Shown: positions 47,140 through 56,622 of the stretch, one piece after another
How the letters are laid out: every line of letters starts with the position of its first letter
Position numbering within the stretch: position 1 is the stretch's first letter
Source: Pseudomonas sp. MYb185
Lineage (GTDB): Bacteria > Pseudomonadota > Gammaproteobacteria > Pseudomonadales > Pseudomonadaceae
Direction of reading: 5' to 3'
NCBI RefSeq assembly: GCF_002979975.1
Contig: NZ_PCQD01000001.1
Coordinates: 124,001 to 188,000 of the forward strand
DNA: 64,000 nt
Made by a program: the position numbers and the translations under genes
Notes under the pieces: generated by a model
The model's input: the letters and a program-made list of their open reading frames with translations, nothing else
What the model was told of the DNA's origin: nothing
Databases searched by the model: none

Positions 47140-48051
47140 ATGTTCAATAAAACCATCAACTTCATGCGCTGGCGTAAACCTTTCTACGCCATTGCACTCC
47201 TGTTCAGCCTGTTCTCCATCGGCAGCCTGGCGGTCAAGCAGCTCAACTTCGGCCTGGAGTTCACCGGTGGTGCGCTGGTAGAGCTGAACTACAGCGAGCC
47301 GGTCGAGCTGGAGTCCATTCGCCAGACACTGCATGGCGCCGGCTGGGGCGATGCCATCGTGCAGAACTTCGGCTCCGCTTCGGATGTGATCATCCGCCTG
47401 TCCAGCGAGGACCCGGAGCTGGGCAACCAGATTGCCCGATTGATCCAACGCGAGGACGCAGAGCATGAGGTGACCGTCAAGCGCGTTGAGTTCGTTGGCC
47501 CTCAGGTGGGCGAGGAACTGCGCGACCAGGGTGGTCTGGGCATGCTGCTGGCCCTGGCCGGGATCATGCTCTACGTGGCCCTGCGCTTCCAGGTCAAGTT
47601 CGCTGTAGCGGGCCTGGCGGCGCTGCTGCATGACGCGATCTTCACCCTGGGGCTGCTGTCATTCTTCGGTATACCCTTTGACCTGACGGTGCTGGCAGCG
47701 CTGCTGGCGGCGGTCGGTTACTCGTTGAACGACACCATCGTGGTATTCGACCGGATCCGGGAAAACCTGCGTCTGATGCGCACGTCCGACCTGACCCATG
47801 TGATCAACGTCTCCACCACCCAGACTCTGGCCCGGACCCTGGCGACCTCGGTGTCGACCATTCTGGTACTGATGTCATTGCTGGTCTTTGGCGGCGAATC
47901 ACTGCAGAGCTTCGCCATTACCCTGATCATCGGGGTGGTGATCGGCACCTACTCGTCGATCTACGTGGCCAACGGTCTGCTGATCAACCTCAAGCTGACC
48001 CGTGAGGACCTGATTCCCAAGCAGTTGGAAGAAGTCGACGACCGGCCCTGA
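47140..48051 (+). CDS. secF: Protein translocase subunit SecF
   Basis: 303 residues from ATG 47140, with GAGGAG 8 bases upstream. Signatures: GLEFTGGALVELNY near 41-54, then ALLAAVGYSLNDTIVVFDRIRENLR near 186-210 with the conserved Asp, and TSVSTILVLMSLLVFGGESLQSFAITLIIGVVIGTYSSIYVA near 235-275. Six membrane helices are apparent. It pairs with SecD. A strong terminator follows 16 bases after the stop. The frame is open seven codons further upstream, inside secD, but that start has no ribosome site. Confidence 0.97.
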   Translation: MFNKTINFMRWRKPFYAIALLFSLFSIGSLAVKQLNFGLEFTGGALVELNYSEPVELESIRQTLHGAGWGDAIVQNFGSASDVIIRLSSEDPELGNQIARLIQREDAEHEVTVKRVEFVGPQVGEELRDQGGLGMLLALAGIMLYVALRFQVKFAVAGLAALLHDAIFTLGLLSFFGIPFDLTVLAALLAAVGYSLNDTIVVFDRIRENLRLMRTSDLTHVINVSTTQTLARTLATSVSTILVLMSLLVFGGESLQSFAITLIIGVVIGTYSSIYVANGLLINLKLTREDLIPKQLEEVDDRP

Positions 48052-48066
48052 GTTCAGGTCGTGCAT

Positions 48067-48103
48067 AAAAAAACCCGGCTACCGAAAGGCGCCGGGTTTT
48101 TTT
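48067..48103. terminator. Bidirectional terminator between secF and suhB
   Basis: ACCCGGC (48073-48079) and GCCGGGT (48091-48097) pair with an A tract before and a T tract after, so it can end both secF on the plus strand and suhB on the minus strand. Confidence 0.93.
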
Positions 48104-48113
48104 AGATCATCGA

Positions 48114-48929
48114 TCAGCGCTTCATCGCTGGTGTCAGGTGCGGCTGGATGGCGGTCAATACGGCCTTGAAGCACTTCGGGTTGCCGGCCACCACATGCCC
48201 CTTGTCGAGGAAGTGGTTGCCGCCGGTGAAGTCGCTCAGCAGGCCGCCGGCTTCCTGGATCAGCAGGCTGCCTGCGGCCATGTCCCACTCGGCCAGGCCG
48301 AATTCCCAGAAGGCGTCATAGCGGCCGGCGGCCACATAGGCCAGGTCCAGGCTGGCGGCGCCGCAGCGGCGGATGCCGGCGGTCTGGCCGACCAGGCTGC
48401 GGAACATGCCCAGGTAGTTGTCCAGCGACTCGATCTGGTCTTCCTTGAACGGGAAGCCGGTACCGAGCAGGGCGCCCTCCAGGCTCTTGCGCTGGCTGAC
48501 GCGCAGGCGCTTGCCGTTCAGTGCAGCGCCACGGCCACGGCTGGCGGTGAATTCTTCCTGGCGCACCGGGTCCAGCACCACGGCATGCTCGATACGGCCC
48601 TTGATGCGGCAGGCGATGCTCACTGCGAAATGCGGTACGCCACGCAGGAAATTGGTGGTGCCGTCCAGCGGATCGATGATCCAGACGATATCGGCACCCT
48701 CGCCACGCCCTGGCTGGAAGCCCGATTCCTCGGCATGGATGCCGTGGTCCGGATAGGTGCGGCGCAGTTGCTGGATGATTGCCTGTTCCGCAGCCCGGTC
48801 GACCTCGCTGACGTAGTCGTTCGCTTCCTTCTCGTCGACGGTCAGGACATCCAGCCTTTCCATGGAGCGGTAGATCAATTCTCCGGCGCTGCGCGCGGCG
48901 CGCAGGGCGATGTTCAACATGGGCTGCAT
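48114..48929 (-). CDS. suhB: Inositol-1-monophosphatase SuhB
   Basis: 271 residues, near E. coli SuhB (267). The metal and catalytic residues are in HAEESG (Glu67-Glu68) and IIDPLDGTTNFLRGVPHF (Asp86, Asp89), and WEFGLAEWDMAAGSLLIQEAGG near 205-225 supplies the third Asp. Besides dephosphorylating inositol phosphates, SuhB is a factor in rRNA antitermination and affects virulence gene expression in Pseudomonas. The start at 48929 (MQPMLNIALRAARSAGE) fits the family; an in-frame Met three codons later is possible. Divergent from trmJ. Confidence 0.95.
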   Translation of the reverse strand: MQPMLNIALRAARSAGELIYRSMERLDVLTVDEKEANDYVSEVDRAAEQAIIQQLRRTYPDHGIHAEESGFQPGRGEGADIVWIIDPLDGTTNFLRGVPHFAVSIACRIKGRIEHAVVLDPVRQEEFTASRGRGAALNGKRLRVSQRKSLEGALLGTGFPFKEDQIESLDNYLGMFRSLVGQTAGIRRCGAASLDLAYVAAGRYDAFWEFGLAEWDMAAGSLLIQEAGGLLSDFTGGNHFLDKGHVVAGNPKCFKAVLTAIQPHLTPAMKR

Positions 48930-49215
48930 ACGGGGTATCTCTGGTAGGGGTACGAAAAGCCGGAAATTATAGCAGAGTTGCCGGGCGACTTGCACAAACG
49001 ATCATGCCACCATCGGTACCCCGAATCATGCAAGTCCGCAGTGGCGTGATCGTTCCCTCTTCCGGCACTGCGTGCCACCTTCTCCCAGGGCGGGAGAAGG
49101 TCATCAGATGGCGTCGCTGCGCGACTTTCACGTTTATGCATCGTAGGCAGGGGCAGGTGAATTTTAGTAAGATGCAGGTCTTTCCTTTCTGCATCGCTGC
49201 AACTCTGGAGTATCC
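48930..49215. other. Divergent suhB-trmJ gap with short palindrome
   Basis: 286 bases with no supported gene. A hairpin CCTTCTCCC/GGGAGAAGG (about 49078-49098) resembles the dispersed purine/pyrimidine palindromes near nrdB. Promoters for suhB and trmJ must lie here but no clear -35/-10 pair stands out. Confidence 0.5.
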
Positions 49216-49995
49216 GTGTTCGACAAAGTACGCGTGGTTCTGGTGAATACCAGCCATCCCGGCAATATCGGTGGCGCAGCGCGGGCCATGAAAAACATGG
49301 GGTTGAGTCAGCTGGTGCTGGTCGATCCCGAACGTTTTCCAGACCCGGAAGCGGTATCCCGCGCCTCCGGCGCGGACGACCTGCTGGCCAACGCCCGGAT
49401 AGTCGCCACCCTGGAGGAGGCGCTGGCCGATTGCGTACTGGTGCTCGGCACCAGCGCCCGCGATCGGCGCATTCCCTGGCCGGTGGTCGATCCGCGGGAA
49501 GCGGCGGACAAGGTGCTCGATCAGCTCGAAGGGCCGGCCAGTGGTCCGGTGGCCCTGGTCTTCGGGCGCGAAGACTCCGGCCTGACCAGCGATGAGCTGC
49601 AGCGTTGCCGTTTCCATGTGCATATTCCCTCCAACCCGGAGTTCAGCTCGCTGAACCTGGCTACCGCGGTCCAGGTGCTGGCCTACGAGTTGCGTATGCA
49701 GAGCCTGCAGCGCCAGGGTCAGCCGACCAAGATGCACAAGATCGAAACCACCGCGCCGGACAACGAAGTGCCGGCCACGGCCGAGCAGATGGAGCTGTTC
49801 TACCAGCATCTGCAGCAGGTGCTGGTTGAAATCGGCTTCCTTGACCCTCAGCATCCAAGGAAGCTGATGTCCCGTCTGCGTCGTCTGTACGGGCGCAGCC
49901 AGCCCAATCTCGTGGAAATGAACATCCTGCGCGGGATCCTGACTGAAACCCAGAAAGCCATCGGCGTGCAGGCGTCCGGTGCGCGGAGACATTGA
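49216..49995 (+). CDS. trmJ: tRNA (cytidine/uridine-2'-O-)-methyltransferase TrmJ
   Basis: 259 residues from a GTG start at 49216. It is a SPOUT-class methyltransferase: [25 protein letters not shown] at about 6-30, [10 protein letters not shown] near 76-85, [19 protein letters not shown] near 114-132 and [24 protein letters not shown] near 138-161 form the trefoil-knot SAM site. The C-terminal helical tail (about 200-259) is a TrmJ feature. It methylates the ribose at position 32 of tRNA. It is followed by cysE after 2 bases, so the two may be co-transcribed. Confidence 0.95.
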   Translation: MFDKVRVVLVNTSHPGNIGGAARAMKNMGLSQLVLVDPERFPDPEAVSRASGADDLLANARIVATLEEALADCVLVLGTSARDRRIPWPVVDPREAADKVLDQLEGPASGPVALVFGREDSGLTSDELQRCRFHVHIPSNPEFSSLNLATAVQVLAYELRMQSLQRQGQPTKMHKIETTAPDNEVPATAEQMELFYQHLQQVLVEIGFLDPQHPRKLMSRLRRLYGRSQPNLVEMNILRGILTETQKAIGVQASGARRH

Positions 49996-49997
49996 GT

Positions 49998-50813
49998 ATG
50001 TTCGACAGCATGAAGGAAGATATCGCCAGCGTATTTCACCGTGACCCCGCTGCGCGTACCCGGATCGAAGTGCTGTTCTGTTACCCCGGTCTGCACGCGA
50101 TCTGGATGCATCGCCTGGCCCACTGGCTGTGGCGCCGCGACGCGCGGCTGCTGGCGCGCATGGTGTCGAACCTGGCGCGCTGGCTGACCGGTATCGAGAT
50201 TCACCCCGGGGCCAAGCTGGGCCGGCGCTTCTTCATCGATCATGGCATGGGTGTGGTGATTGGCGAGACCGCCGAGATCGGTGATGACGTGACCCTGTAT
50301 CAGGGCGTGACCCTGGGCGGCACCAGCTGGAACAAGGGCAAGCGTCATCCGACCCTGGAAGACGGCGTGGTGGTCGGGGCTGGCGCCAAGGTGCTCGGGC
50401 CCTTCACCGTGGGCAAGGGCGCCAAGATCGGCTCCAATGCGGTGGTCACCAAGGCGGTGCCGGCCGGCGCCACCGCGGTCGGTATTCCCGGTCGCATCAT
50501 CATCAAGGAAGAAGGCAAGGACGACGAACAACATGTCAAGCGCCAGGCCATGGCCGAGAAGATCGGCTTCGATGCCTACGGCGAGACCCGTGACATGCCC
50601 GACCCGGTGGCCAAGGCCATAGGGTTGATGCTGGACCACATGCATGCCGTCGATGGTCGCATCGAGGGCATGTGCAAGGCATTGAACGAGCTGGGTAGCG
50701 ATTACTGCGCCCGCGATCTGCCGAAACTGGATACCGAGGATTTTGAAGCGCTCATGGAGGATGCGGACATCCAGCCGCCCGAACAGGACGCCAAGGCGTC
50801 CGCGCCGCGCTGA
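49998..50813 (+). CDS. cysE: Serine O-acetyltransferase
   Basis: 271 residues. An N-terminal helical domain (1-80) precedes the left-handed beta-helix with hexapeptide repeats ([46 protein letters not shown], about 71-116; the sequence is quoted only to show the repeats and is broken here as [40 protein letters not shown]). Catalytic Asp/His lie in FIDHGMG. It makes O-acetylserine for cysteine synthesis and is usually inhibited by cysteine through its C-terminus, which here is an unusual acidic, Pro/Ala-rich tail ([12 protein letters not shown]). ATG 49998 is chosen over an in-frame TTG at 49992. In most pseudomonads iscR follows; here iscS follows after 26 bases. Confidence 0.95.
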   Translation: MFDSMKEDIASVFHRDPAARTRIEVLFCYPGLHAIWMHRLAHWLWRRDARLLARMVSNLARWLTGIEIHPGAKLGRRFFIDHGMGVVIGETAEIGDDVTLYQGVTLGGTSWNKGKRHPTLEDGVVVGAGAKVLGPFTVGKGAKIGSNAVVTKAVPAGATAVGIPGRIIIKEEGKDDEQHVKRQAMAEKIGFDAYGETRDMPDPVAKAIGLMLDHMHAVDGRIEGMCKALNELGSDYCARDLPKLDTEDFEALMEDADIQPPEQDAKASAPR

Positions 50814-50839
50814 CACTTGAAACGGAACAGACCCTGGCC

Positions 50840-51994
50840 ATGAAATTACCGATCTATCTCGATTACGCCGCCACCACGCCGGTCGACCCGCAGGTGGCGG
50901 AAAAGATGTGTGCCTGCCTGACCATGGACGGCACCTTCGCCAACCCCGCGTCGCGCTCGCACCTGTATGGTTGGCAGGCTGAGGAAGCGGTGGAGCTGGC
51001 GCGGCGCCAGGTAGCCGATCTGGTCGGCGCCGACCCGCGGGAGATCATCTGGACCTCGGGCGCCACCGAATCCGACAACCTGGCGATCAAGGGCGCTGCG
51101 CATGCCTTTGCCGAGCGCGGCCGGCATATCGTCACCTCGCAGATCGAGCACAAGGCGGTGATCGACAGCTGTCGTCAGCTGGAGCGGGAAGGTTTCGAAG
51201 TCACCTACCTCAAGCCGGGCACCGATGGTCTGATCACGCCCGAGCAGTTGCGCGCGGCGCTGCGTGAGGACACCATCCTGGTGTCGCTGATGCAGGTCAA
51301 CAACGAGATCGGCGTGATCAATGATATCGCTGCGCTGGGCGCGGTAGCGCGCGAGCGGGGTGTGCTGTTCCATGTCGATGCGGCACAGTCCACCGGCAAG
51401 CTGGCAATCAATGTCAAACAGCTGCCGGTCGACCTGATGTCCTTCAGTGCGCACAAGAGCTATGGACCCAAAGGCGTCGGCGCGCTCTATGTGCGGCGCT
51501 CGCCGGATGTCCGCATCGAGGCGCTGATCCATGGCGGCGGGCATGAGCGGGGTATGCGTTCGGGCACCCTGGCACCGCATCAGCTGGTCGGCATGGGCGA
51601 GGCATTCGCCCTGGCCGGGGCGCAGATGGCCGAGGAAACCCGGCGTATCGCCGCCTTGCATGCCCAGTTGCTGGAAGGGCTGGCCCCGCTGGACGGGGTA
51701 TCGCTCAATGGCTCGGCGCAGCACCGCGTGCCGCACAACCTGAATCTGGCATTCAGCGGGGTGGATGGGGAACTGTTGCTGCTGGCCTTGCGCGACCTGG
51801 CGCTATCCACTGGTTCGGCCTGCACCTCGGCCTCGGTCGAGCCGTCCTATGTGCTGCGTGCCATCGGTCTGCCCGACAATCTGGCGCACAGCTCCATTCG
51901 TCTGTCACTGGGCCGCTACACCACCGAAGAGAATGTGCAGCACGCCGCCGAGATACTGTGCAAGGCGGTGACCCGTCTACGCCAGAACGGGTAA
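50840..51994 (+). CDS. iscS: Cysteine desulfurase IscS, lacking the C-terminal IscU-docking tail
   Basis: 384 residues, against 404 in E. coli. Numbering is collinear: substrate-site His104 (SQIEHKAV), PLP Lys206 ([10 protein letters not shown]) and catalytic Cys328 ([19 protein letters not shown]) fall at the same positions as in E. coli IscS, so this is the true IscS type and not SufS. The protein stops at [10 protein letters not shown], about 20 residues before the family end; the missing segment (PLWEMYKQGVDLNSIEW in E. coli) binds IscU. iscR is absent upstream, and iscU, iscA, hscB, hscA, fdx and iscX are absent downstream. Sulfur supply for tRNA thiolation or other pathways is the likely remaining role. 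Confidence 0.93.
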   Translation: MKLPIYLDYAATTPVDPQVAEKMCACLTMDGTFANPASRSHLYGWQAEEAVELARRQVADLVGADPREIIWTSGATESDNLAIKGAAHAFAERGRHIVTSQIEHKAVIDSCRQLEREGFEVTYLKPGTDGLITPEQLRAALREDTILVSLMQVNNEIGVINDIAALGAVARERGVLFHVDAAQSTGKLAINVKQLPVDLMSFSAHKSYGPKGVGALYVRRSPDVRIEALIHGGGHERGMRSGTLAPHQLVGMGEAFALAGAQMAEETRRIAALHAQLLEGLAPLDGVSLNGSAQHRVPHNLNLAFSGVDGELLLLALRDLALSTGSACTSASVEPSYVLRAIGLPDNLAHSSIRLSLGRYTTEENVQHAAEILCKAVTRLRQNG

Positions 51995-52045
51995 TACGGC
52001 GTTTCAACTCGATTGCCGGGGGCTGTTACGCATTTGCGGTCAACC

Positions 52046-52060
52046 TGCGTATAATCTGCG
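52046..52060 (+). promoter_or_regulatory. Candidate -10 region of ndk promoter
   Basis: A perfect TATAAT occurs in CTGCGTATAATCTGC about 65 bases before the ndk start, with TTACGC 18 bases upstream of it as a possible -35. It gives ndk its own promoter, consistent with the loss of the isc operon that normally precedes it. Confidence 0.55.
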
Positions 52061-52117
52061 GGTTAACAATTCCTGTTATCTGTCAATCCATCCTTTGAAT
52101 ACTGTCTGGAGAGTTTC

Positions 52118-52549
52118 ATGGCCGTAGAACGCACCCTGTCCATCATCAAGCCCGATGCCGTCGCCAAGAACGTGATCGGCCAGATCCTGAGCCGCTTCGA
52201 GCAAGCCGGTCTGAGCGTCGTTGCGGCCAAGATGGTGCAACTGTCCCAGGCTGACGCCGAAGGTTTCTACGCCGAGCACAAGGAACGCCCCTTCTTCAAG
52301 GACCTGGTCAGCTTCATGACCTCAGGCCCGGTCGTGGTACAGGTGCTGGAAGGTGAAGGCGCGGTACTGAAGAACCGCGACCTGATGGGCGCTACCAACC
52401 CCAAGGAAGCCGCTGCCGGCACCATCCGCGCTGATTTCGCCGAGTCCATCGACGCCAACGCCGTGCACGGTTCCGACTCCGCCACTTCCGCTGCCCGTGA
52501 AATCGGCTATTTCTTCGCCGAAACCGAGCTGTGCCAGCGTACCCGCTGA
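52118..52549 (+). CDS. ndk: Nucleoside diphosphate kinase
   Basis: 143 residues, exactly the family size. The N-terminus [37 protein letters not shown] near 57-73 and the catalytic His117 in [10 protein letters not shown] are canonical. It equalises nucleoside triphosphate pools with ATP, complementing the ribonucleotide reductase. GGAGAG lies about 6 bases before the ATG. In most Pseudomonas genomes it follows iscX; here it follows iscS directly after 123 bases. Confidence 0.97.
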   Translation: MAVERTLSIIKPDAVAKNVIGQILSRFEQAGLSVVAAKMVQLSQADAEGFYAEHKERPFFKDLVSFMTSGPVVVQVLEGEGAVLKNRDLMGATNPKEAAAGTIRADFAESIDANAVHGSDSATSAAREIGYFFAETELCQRTR

Positions 52550-52583
52550 GCCAGCCGCAGACACCAACGAGTGATGTATCGCC

Positions 52584-53732
52584 ATGACTGACATGACCGG
52601 CAAGACCAACCTGCTGGGCCTGACCCAGGCCAAGCTGGAAGCCTTCTTCGAGGAACTCGGGGAAAAGCGCTTTCGTGCCGGGCAGGTCATGAAATGGATA
52701 CATCACTTTGGTGTCGACAATTTCGATGACATGACCAATGTCGGCAAGGCCCTGCGCGAAAAGCTCAAGGCCCGCGCCGAGATCCGCGGCCCGGAAGTGG
52801 TCAGCGAAGATATTTCCAAGGATGGCACGCGCAAGTGGGTGGTGCGCGTGGCATCCGGTAGTTGCGTCGAGACGGTGTACATCCCGCAGAATGGCCGCGG
52901 CACGCTGTGCGTGTCTTCGCAGGCTGGCTGCGCGCTGGACTGCAGTTTCTGCTCGACCGGCAAGCAGGGCTTCAACAGCGACCTGACCGCCGCCGAGATC
53001 ATCGGCCAGGTATGGATAGCCAACAAGTCCTTCGGCACCGTGCCGGCCAAGGTCGATCGTGCCATCACCAACGTGGTGATGATGGGCATGGGCGAGCCGC
53101 TGCTCAATTTCGACAACGTGGTCGACGCCATGACCCTGATGATGGATGACCTCGGCTACGGTATTTCCAAGCGCAAGGTAACCCTGTCCACTTCAGGCGT
53201 GGTGCCGATGATCGAGAAGCTGGGACAGGTCACCGATGTGGCGCTGGCATTGTCGCTGCACGCACCGAACGACGAATTGCGCAATCAACTGGTGCCGCTG
53301 AACAAGAAATACCCGTTGTCGGTCTTGCTGCCGGCCTGCAACGCCTACATTGCCGGGCTGGGCGAGAAGCGCTTCCTGACCATCGAGTACACGCTGCTCA
53401 AGGACGTCAACGACCAGCCGGAACATGCCCGGCAGATGATCGAGCTGCTGCGCGAGACGCCGTGCAAGATCAACCTGATTCCCTTCAACCCCTTCCCGTA
53501 TTCCGGATACGAGCGGCCGAGCAACAATGCCATCCGTCGTTTCCAGGACCTGCTGCACAACGCTGGCTACAACGTCACCGTGCGCACTACCCGGGGAGAG
53601 GATATCGATGCAGCATGCGGACAGCTGGTCGGCCAGGTCATGGACAGGACCCGGCGCAGTGAACGCTATATCGCGGTACGCCAGTTGGCCGACGAGCAGG
53701 CCGGCGTCACCGCACCGACAGATCGCCGATGA
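52584..53732 (+). CDS. rlmN: 23S rRNA/tRNA (adenine-C2)-methyltransferase RlmN
   Basis: 382 residues. A radical-SAM enzyme with cluster ligands Cys116-x3-Cys120-x2-Cys123 in [26 protein letters not shown] near 173, [12 protein letters not shown] near 203, [24 protein letters not shown] near 222-245 and the mechanistic Cys in [12 protein letters not shown] near 352 complete the family pattern. It methylates A2503 of 23S rRNA and A37 of some tRNAs. It needs a [4Fe-4S] cluster, so Fe-S assembly must exist although the isc genes are missing. It follows ndk after 34 bases. Confidence 0.97.
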   Translation: MTDMTGKTNLLGLTQAKLEAFFEELGEKRFRAGQVMKWIHHFGVDNFDDMTNVGKALREKLKARAEIRGPEVVSEDISKDGTRKWVVRVASGSCVETVYIPQNGRGTLCVSSQAGCALDCSFCSTGKQGFNSDLTAAEIIGQVWIANKSFGTVPAKVDRAITNVVMMGMGEPLLNFDNVVDAMTLMMDDLGYGISKRKVTLSTSGVVPMIEKLGQVTDVALALSLHAPNDELRNQLVPLNKKYPLSVLLPACNAYIAGLGEKRFLTIEYTLLKDVNDQPEHARQMIELLRETPCKINLIPFNPFPYSGYERPSNNAIRRFQDLLHNAGYNVTVRTTRGEDIDAACGQLVGQVMDRTRRSERYIAVRQLADEQAGVTAPTDRR

Positions 53733-53755
53733 CATCCAATCGAGGAACGAGGGTG

Positions 53756-54514
53756 ATGAGCAAGCATATTGTGGTGATCGGATTAATGGCCCTGTTGCTG
53801 GGCGGCTGCGTGACCACGTCCGACCAGCCCCAGCGCAAGACCAATCCGAACGAAGCGCGGGACGCCTATGTCCAGCTCGGTCTGGGTTATCTGCAGAAGG
53901 GCGAGACCGAGCGTGCCAAGGCGCCGCTGAGCGAAGCGCTGAAGATCGATCCGCGCTCGGAGTCGGCGAACGTCGCGCTGGCCCTGGTGTTTCAGCAGGA
54001 GGGCGAGAACAAGCTGGCGGAGAAGCATTTTCGCGCGGCGCTGGCCAGCTCACCGAACAATGCACGGATCCTGAATAACTACGGCGCCTTCCTGATGGAC
54101 CAGGAGCGCTACGACGATGCACTGGGATATTTCCAGAAGGCCTCGGAAGACACTTTTTATGTCGAGCGGTCGCGGGTTTTCGAGAACCTCGGGCTGGCCT
54201 ATCGCCGGCTCGGCAATACCGAAGATGCCAAGGCCAGCTTCGAGCGTGCGCTGCGTCTGAACAGTCGCCAGCCGCTGGCGCTGCTGGAACTGGCGCAGAT
54301 GGAGTTCGAGGCGGAGAATTTCGTACCGGCCTGGAACCACTATCTGGGCTTCACGCAGATGTCCGCGCAGAACGCCTCCAGCCTGTGGCTGGGGGTGCAA
54401 CTGGCGCGGCGCTTCAATGATCACAACCGGGCGGCCAGCTATGCCCTGCAATTGCGGCGACTGTATCCGGCCACGCCGGAAGCCCGTGCCCTGCTTGAGT
54501 CGGAGTCGTCCTGA
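53756..54514 (+). CDS. pilW: Type IV pilus biogenesis lipoprotein PilW (PilF)
   Basis: 252 residues from ATG 53756. The signal peptide ends at lipobox LLGGC with Cys18. About six TPR units follow (ARDAYVQLGLGYLQKGETERAK-type pairs of helices; for example SESANVALALVFQQEGENKL, NARILNNYGAFLMDQERYDD, VFENLGLAYRRLGNTEDAKA). PilF/PilW is the pilotin that helps secretin PilQ reach and assemble in the outer membrane. It overlaps the rodZ start by one base (TGATG). A GTG at 53753 is an alternative start. Confidence 0.92.
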   Translation: MSKHIVVIGLMALLLGGCVTTSDQPQRKTNPNEARDAYVQLGLGYLQKGETERAKAPLSEALKIDPRSESANVALALVFQQEGENKLAEKHFRAALASSPNNARILNNYGAFLMDQERYDDALGYFQKASEDTFYVERSRVFENLGLAYRRLGNTEDAKASFERALRLNSRQPLALLELAQMEFEAENFVPAWNHYLGFTQMSAQNASSLWLGVQLARRFNDHNRAASYALQLRRLYPATPEARALLESESS

Positions 54515-55473
54515 TGGTGGAAGAACTGGGAGCGGGGGCCGGCACCGAGACCGCCCCGATCAATCCGGGCGAACTGCTGCGCAGCGAGCGGCTGCGGGTG
54601 GGTTTCAGCGCTGAGGAAGTGGCTACCCATCTGCACCTGTCGAAAACCACGCTGGGGTATCTGGAGGAGGGGCGTTTCGACCGTCTGCCAGGTGATACCT
54701 TTGCCCGCGGTTATGTACGGGCCTATGCGCGGCTGCTCAAACTCGACCCCAACACCCTGGTCAAGCATTACGACCGCTATGTCGGCGCCGACCGCCGTGA
54801 ACAACGGGTCAGCAGTATCGACAAGGTGGTGGTGCCGCCACGGCGCGGTGCGCGGCTGGTCATGGCACTGACTACCCTGGTGGTGGTCGCGGTGATGCTG
54901 TCACTGGGTCTGTGGTGGTGGAGCGTAAGCCGTGATGGCGCTGGCCAGACCGAGGAAGCGGGAGTCCGGGCGCTGATCGATGATGTGCAGGTGGACGCCA
55001 TGGCATTGCCGGAGAGCTTCGCCAGCCCCGCCGCGATCGATCCGCTGGTACCCTTGCCGGCAGCTTCGGTGCAGACTGACGAGCCTGTAGCTGCCGAGGA
55101 GCCGGAGGCCGATGCGGCAGGTGATGCTGCCGAGCAGGGCGCAGTCCCGGCCGAGACCGCCACCGCGCCGCCGCAGCCGGCTGCGGCTGCAGCCGAGGCT
55201 CCCGCGCCGACGCCCAGTGCCACCGACGCAGGTAATGGCCTGGTCATGACCTTTTCCGCCAACTGCTGGGTGCAGGTCAGCGTGCCCGGCGGTCGGGTAC
55301 TGCACAGCGCGCAGATGCAGCAGGGCCAGACCTTGAACATCACCCAGCAGGGACCCCTGGATCTGGTGATCGGGGCCGCCAGTGCGGTGTCGACAATTGA
55401 ATACAACGGCCAGCCAGTGGAGCTCAATGCCAACAGCCAGTCCGGCGTGGCGCGGCTCCGTGTGGGCCAGTAA
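54514..55473 (+). CDS. rodZ: Cytoskeleton protein RodZ
   Basis: 319 residues. The N-terminal helix-turn-helix (about 17-85: [55 protein letters not shown]) binds MreB. A single TM helix lies at about 113-134 ([20 protein letters not shown]). A low-complexity Ala/Pro/Glu linker (about 170-240) leads to the C-terminal periplasmic DUF4115 domain (about 245-319: [20 protein letters not shown]). RodZ links MreB filaments to the elongasome and keeps rod shape. It lies between pilW and ispG, as in other Pseudomonas. Confidence 0.95.
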   Translation: MVEELGAGAGTETAPINPGELLRSERLRVGFSAEEVATHLHLSKTTLGYLEEGRFDRLPGDTFARGYVRAYARLLKLDPNTLVKHYDRYVGADRREQRVSSIDKVVVPPRRGARLVMALTTLVVVAVMLSLGLWWWSVSRDGAGQTEEAGVRALIDDVQVDAMALPESFASPAAIDPLVPLPAASVQTDEPVAAEEPEADAAGDAAEQGAVPAETATAPPQPAAAAAEAPAPTPSATDAGNGLVMTFSANCWVQVSVPGGRVLHSAQMQQGQTLNITQQGPLDLVIGAASAVSTIEYNGQPVELNANSQSGVARLRVGQ

Positions 55474-55484
55474 GAGGTAAGCCA

Positions 55485-56597
55485 ATGCATCAGGAATCTC
55501 CTGTCAAACGAAGAAAGTCCCGCCAGATACGGGTCGGCTCGGTACTGGTCGGTGGCGATGCGCCGATTTCGGTACAGAGCATGACCAACACCGAAACCTG
55601 CGACGTTGCCGCAACGGTGGGACAGATTCGCCAGCTGGAGGCCGTGGGTGCCGATATCGTCCGGGTATCCGTACCGAGCATGGAAGCCGCCGAGGCCTTC
55701 GGTCAGATCCGCAAACAGGTGAATATGCCGCTGGTGGCCGATATTCACTTCGACTACAAGATCGCCCTGCGCGTGGCCGAGCTGGGCGTCGACTGCCTGC
55801 GCATCAACCCCGGCAATATCGGTCGTGAAGACCGGGTCAAGGCAGTGGTGGATGCGGCGCGTCACCATGGCATTCCGATCCGCATCGGCGTCAACGCCGG
55901 CTCGCTGGAAAAGGACCTGCAGAAGAAGTACGGCGAGCCGACCCCCGAGGCGCTGGTCGAATCGGCCATGCGCCACGTCGACTATCTCGACAAGCTGGAT
56001 TTCCAGGACTTCAAGGTCAGCGTCAAGGCCTCCGACGTGTTCATGGCCGTCGGCGCCTATCGCCTGCTGGCCCAGCAGATCGAGCAGCCGCTGCACCTGG
56101 GTATCACCGAAGCAGGCGGCTTGCGCTCCGGCACCGTCAAGTCCTCCGTGGGGCTGGGCATGCTGCTGGCCGAGGGGATCGGCGACACCATCCGCATTTC
56201 CCTGGCGGCTGACCCGGTACAGGAAATCAAGGTCGGCTTCGACATCCTCAAGTCCCTGCGTCTGCGCTCGCGTGGCATCAACTTCATCGCCTGCCCCAGC
56301 TGCTCGCGGCAGAACTTCGATGTGGTGAAAACCATGAACGAGCTGGAAGAGCGTCTGGACGATGTGCTGGTGCCCATGGATGTAGCGGTGATCGGCTGTG
56401 TGGTCAATGGCCCCGGCGAAGCCAAGGAGGCGGATATCGGCCTGGCTGGCGGCTCGCCCAACAACCTGGTGTACGTGGATGGTGCGCCGAGCGAGAAAGT
56501 GACCAATGACAACCTGGTGGACCGACTGGAACGGCTGATTCGCGACAAGGTCGCCGCCAAACAGGCCCTGGACGACAACACCATCGCCCGCGGCTGA
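55485..56597 (+). CDS. ispG: 4-hydroxy-3-methylbut-2-en-1-yl diphosphate synthase
   Basis: 370 residues, near E. coli IspG (372). [32 protein letters not shown] covers the start (about 4-35, here quoted in part: [18 protein letters not shown]). The [4Fe-4S] ligands are in [10 protein letters not shown] (Cys-x2-Cys, about 266-269) and [18 protein letters not shown] (Cys near 304, Glu near 311). It is the penultimate step of the MEP isoprenoid pathway and an essential Fe-S enzyme, so functional cluster assembly is required. It lies 11 bases after rodZ and 25 before hisS. Confidence 0.96.
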   Translation: MHQESPVKRRKSRQIRVGSVLVGGDAPISVQSMTNTETCDVAATVGQIRQLEAVGADIVRVSVPSMEAAEAFGQIRKQVNMPLVADIHFDYKIALRVAELGVDCLRINPGNIGREDRVKAVVDAARHHGIPIRIGVNAGSLEKDLQKKYGEPTPEALVESAMRHVDYLDKLDFQDFKVSVKASDVFMAVGAYRLLAQQIEQPLHLGITEAGGLRSGTVKSSVGLGMLLAEGIGDTIRISLAADPVQEIKVGFDILKSLRLRSRGINFIACPSCSRQNFDVVKTMNELEERLDDVLVPMDVAVIGCVVNGPGEAKEADIGLAGGSPNNLVYVDGAPSEKVTNDNLVDRLERLIRDKVAAKQALDDNTIARG

Positions 56598-56622
56598 GTG
56601 CCCGATTCAAAGGAAACGAAAC

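Noticed and set aside
51995-52117. Remnants of iscX or fdx between iscS and ndk
   Set aside because: Read in all frames, the 123 bases show no residual motif (no DDYEIAE-like or Cys-cluster sequence); only an ndk promoter is apparent.
50814-52117. Insertion sequence as the cause of isc gene loss
   Set aside because: No terminal inverted repeats, target duplications or transposase fragments are visible at either junction.
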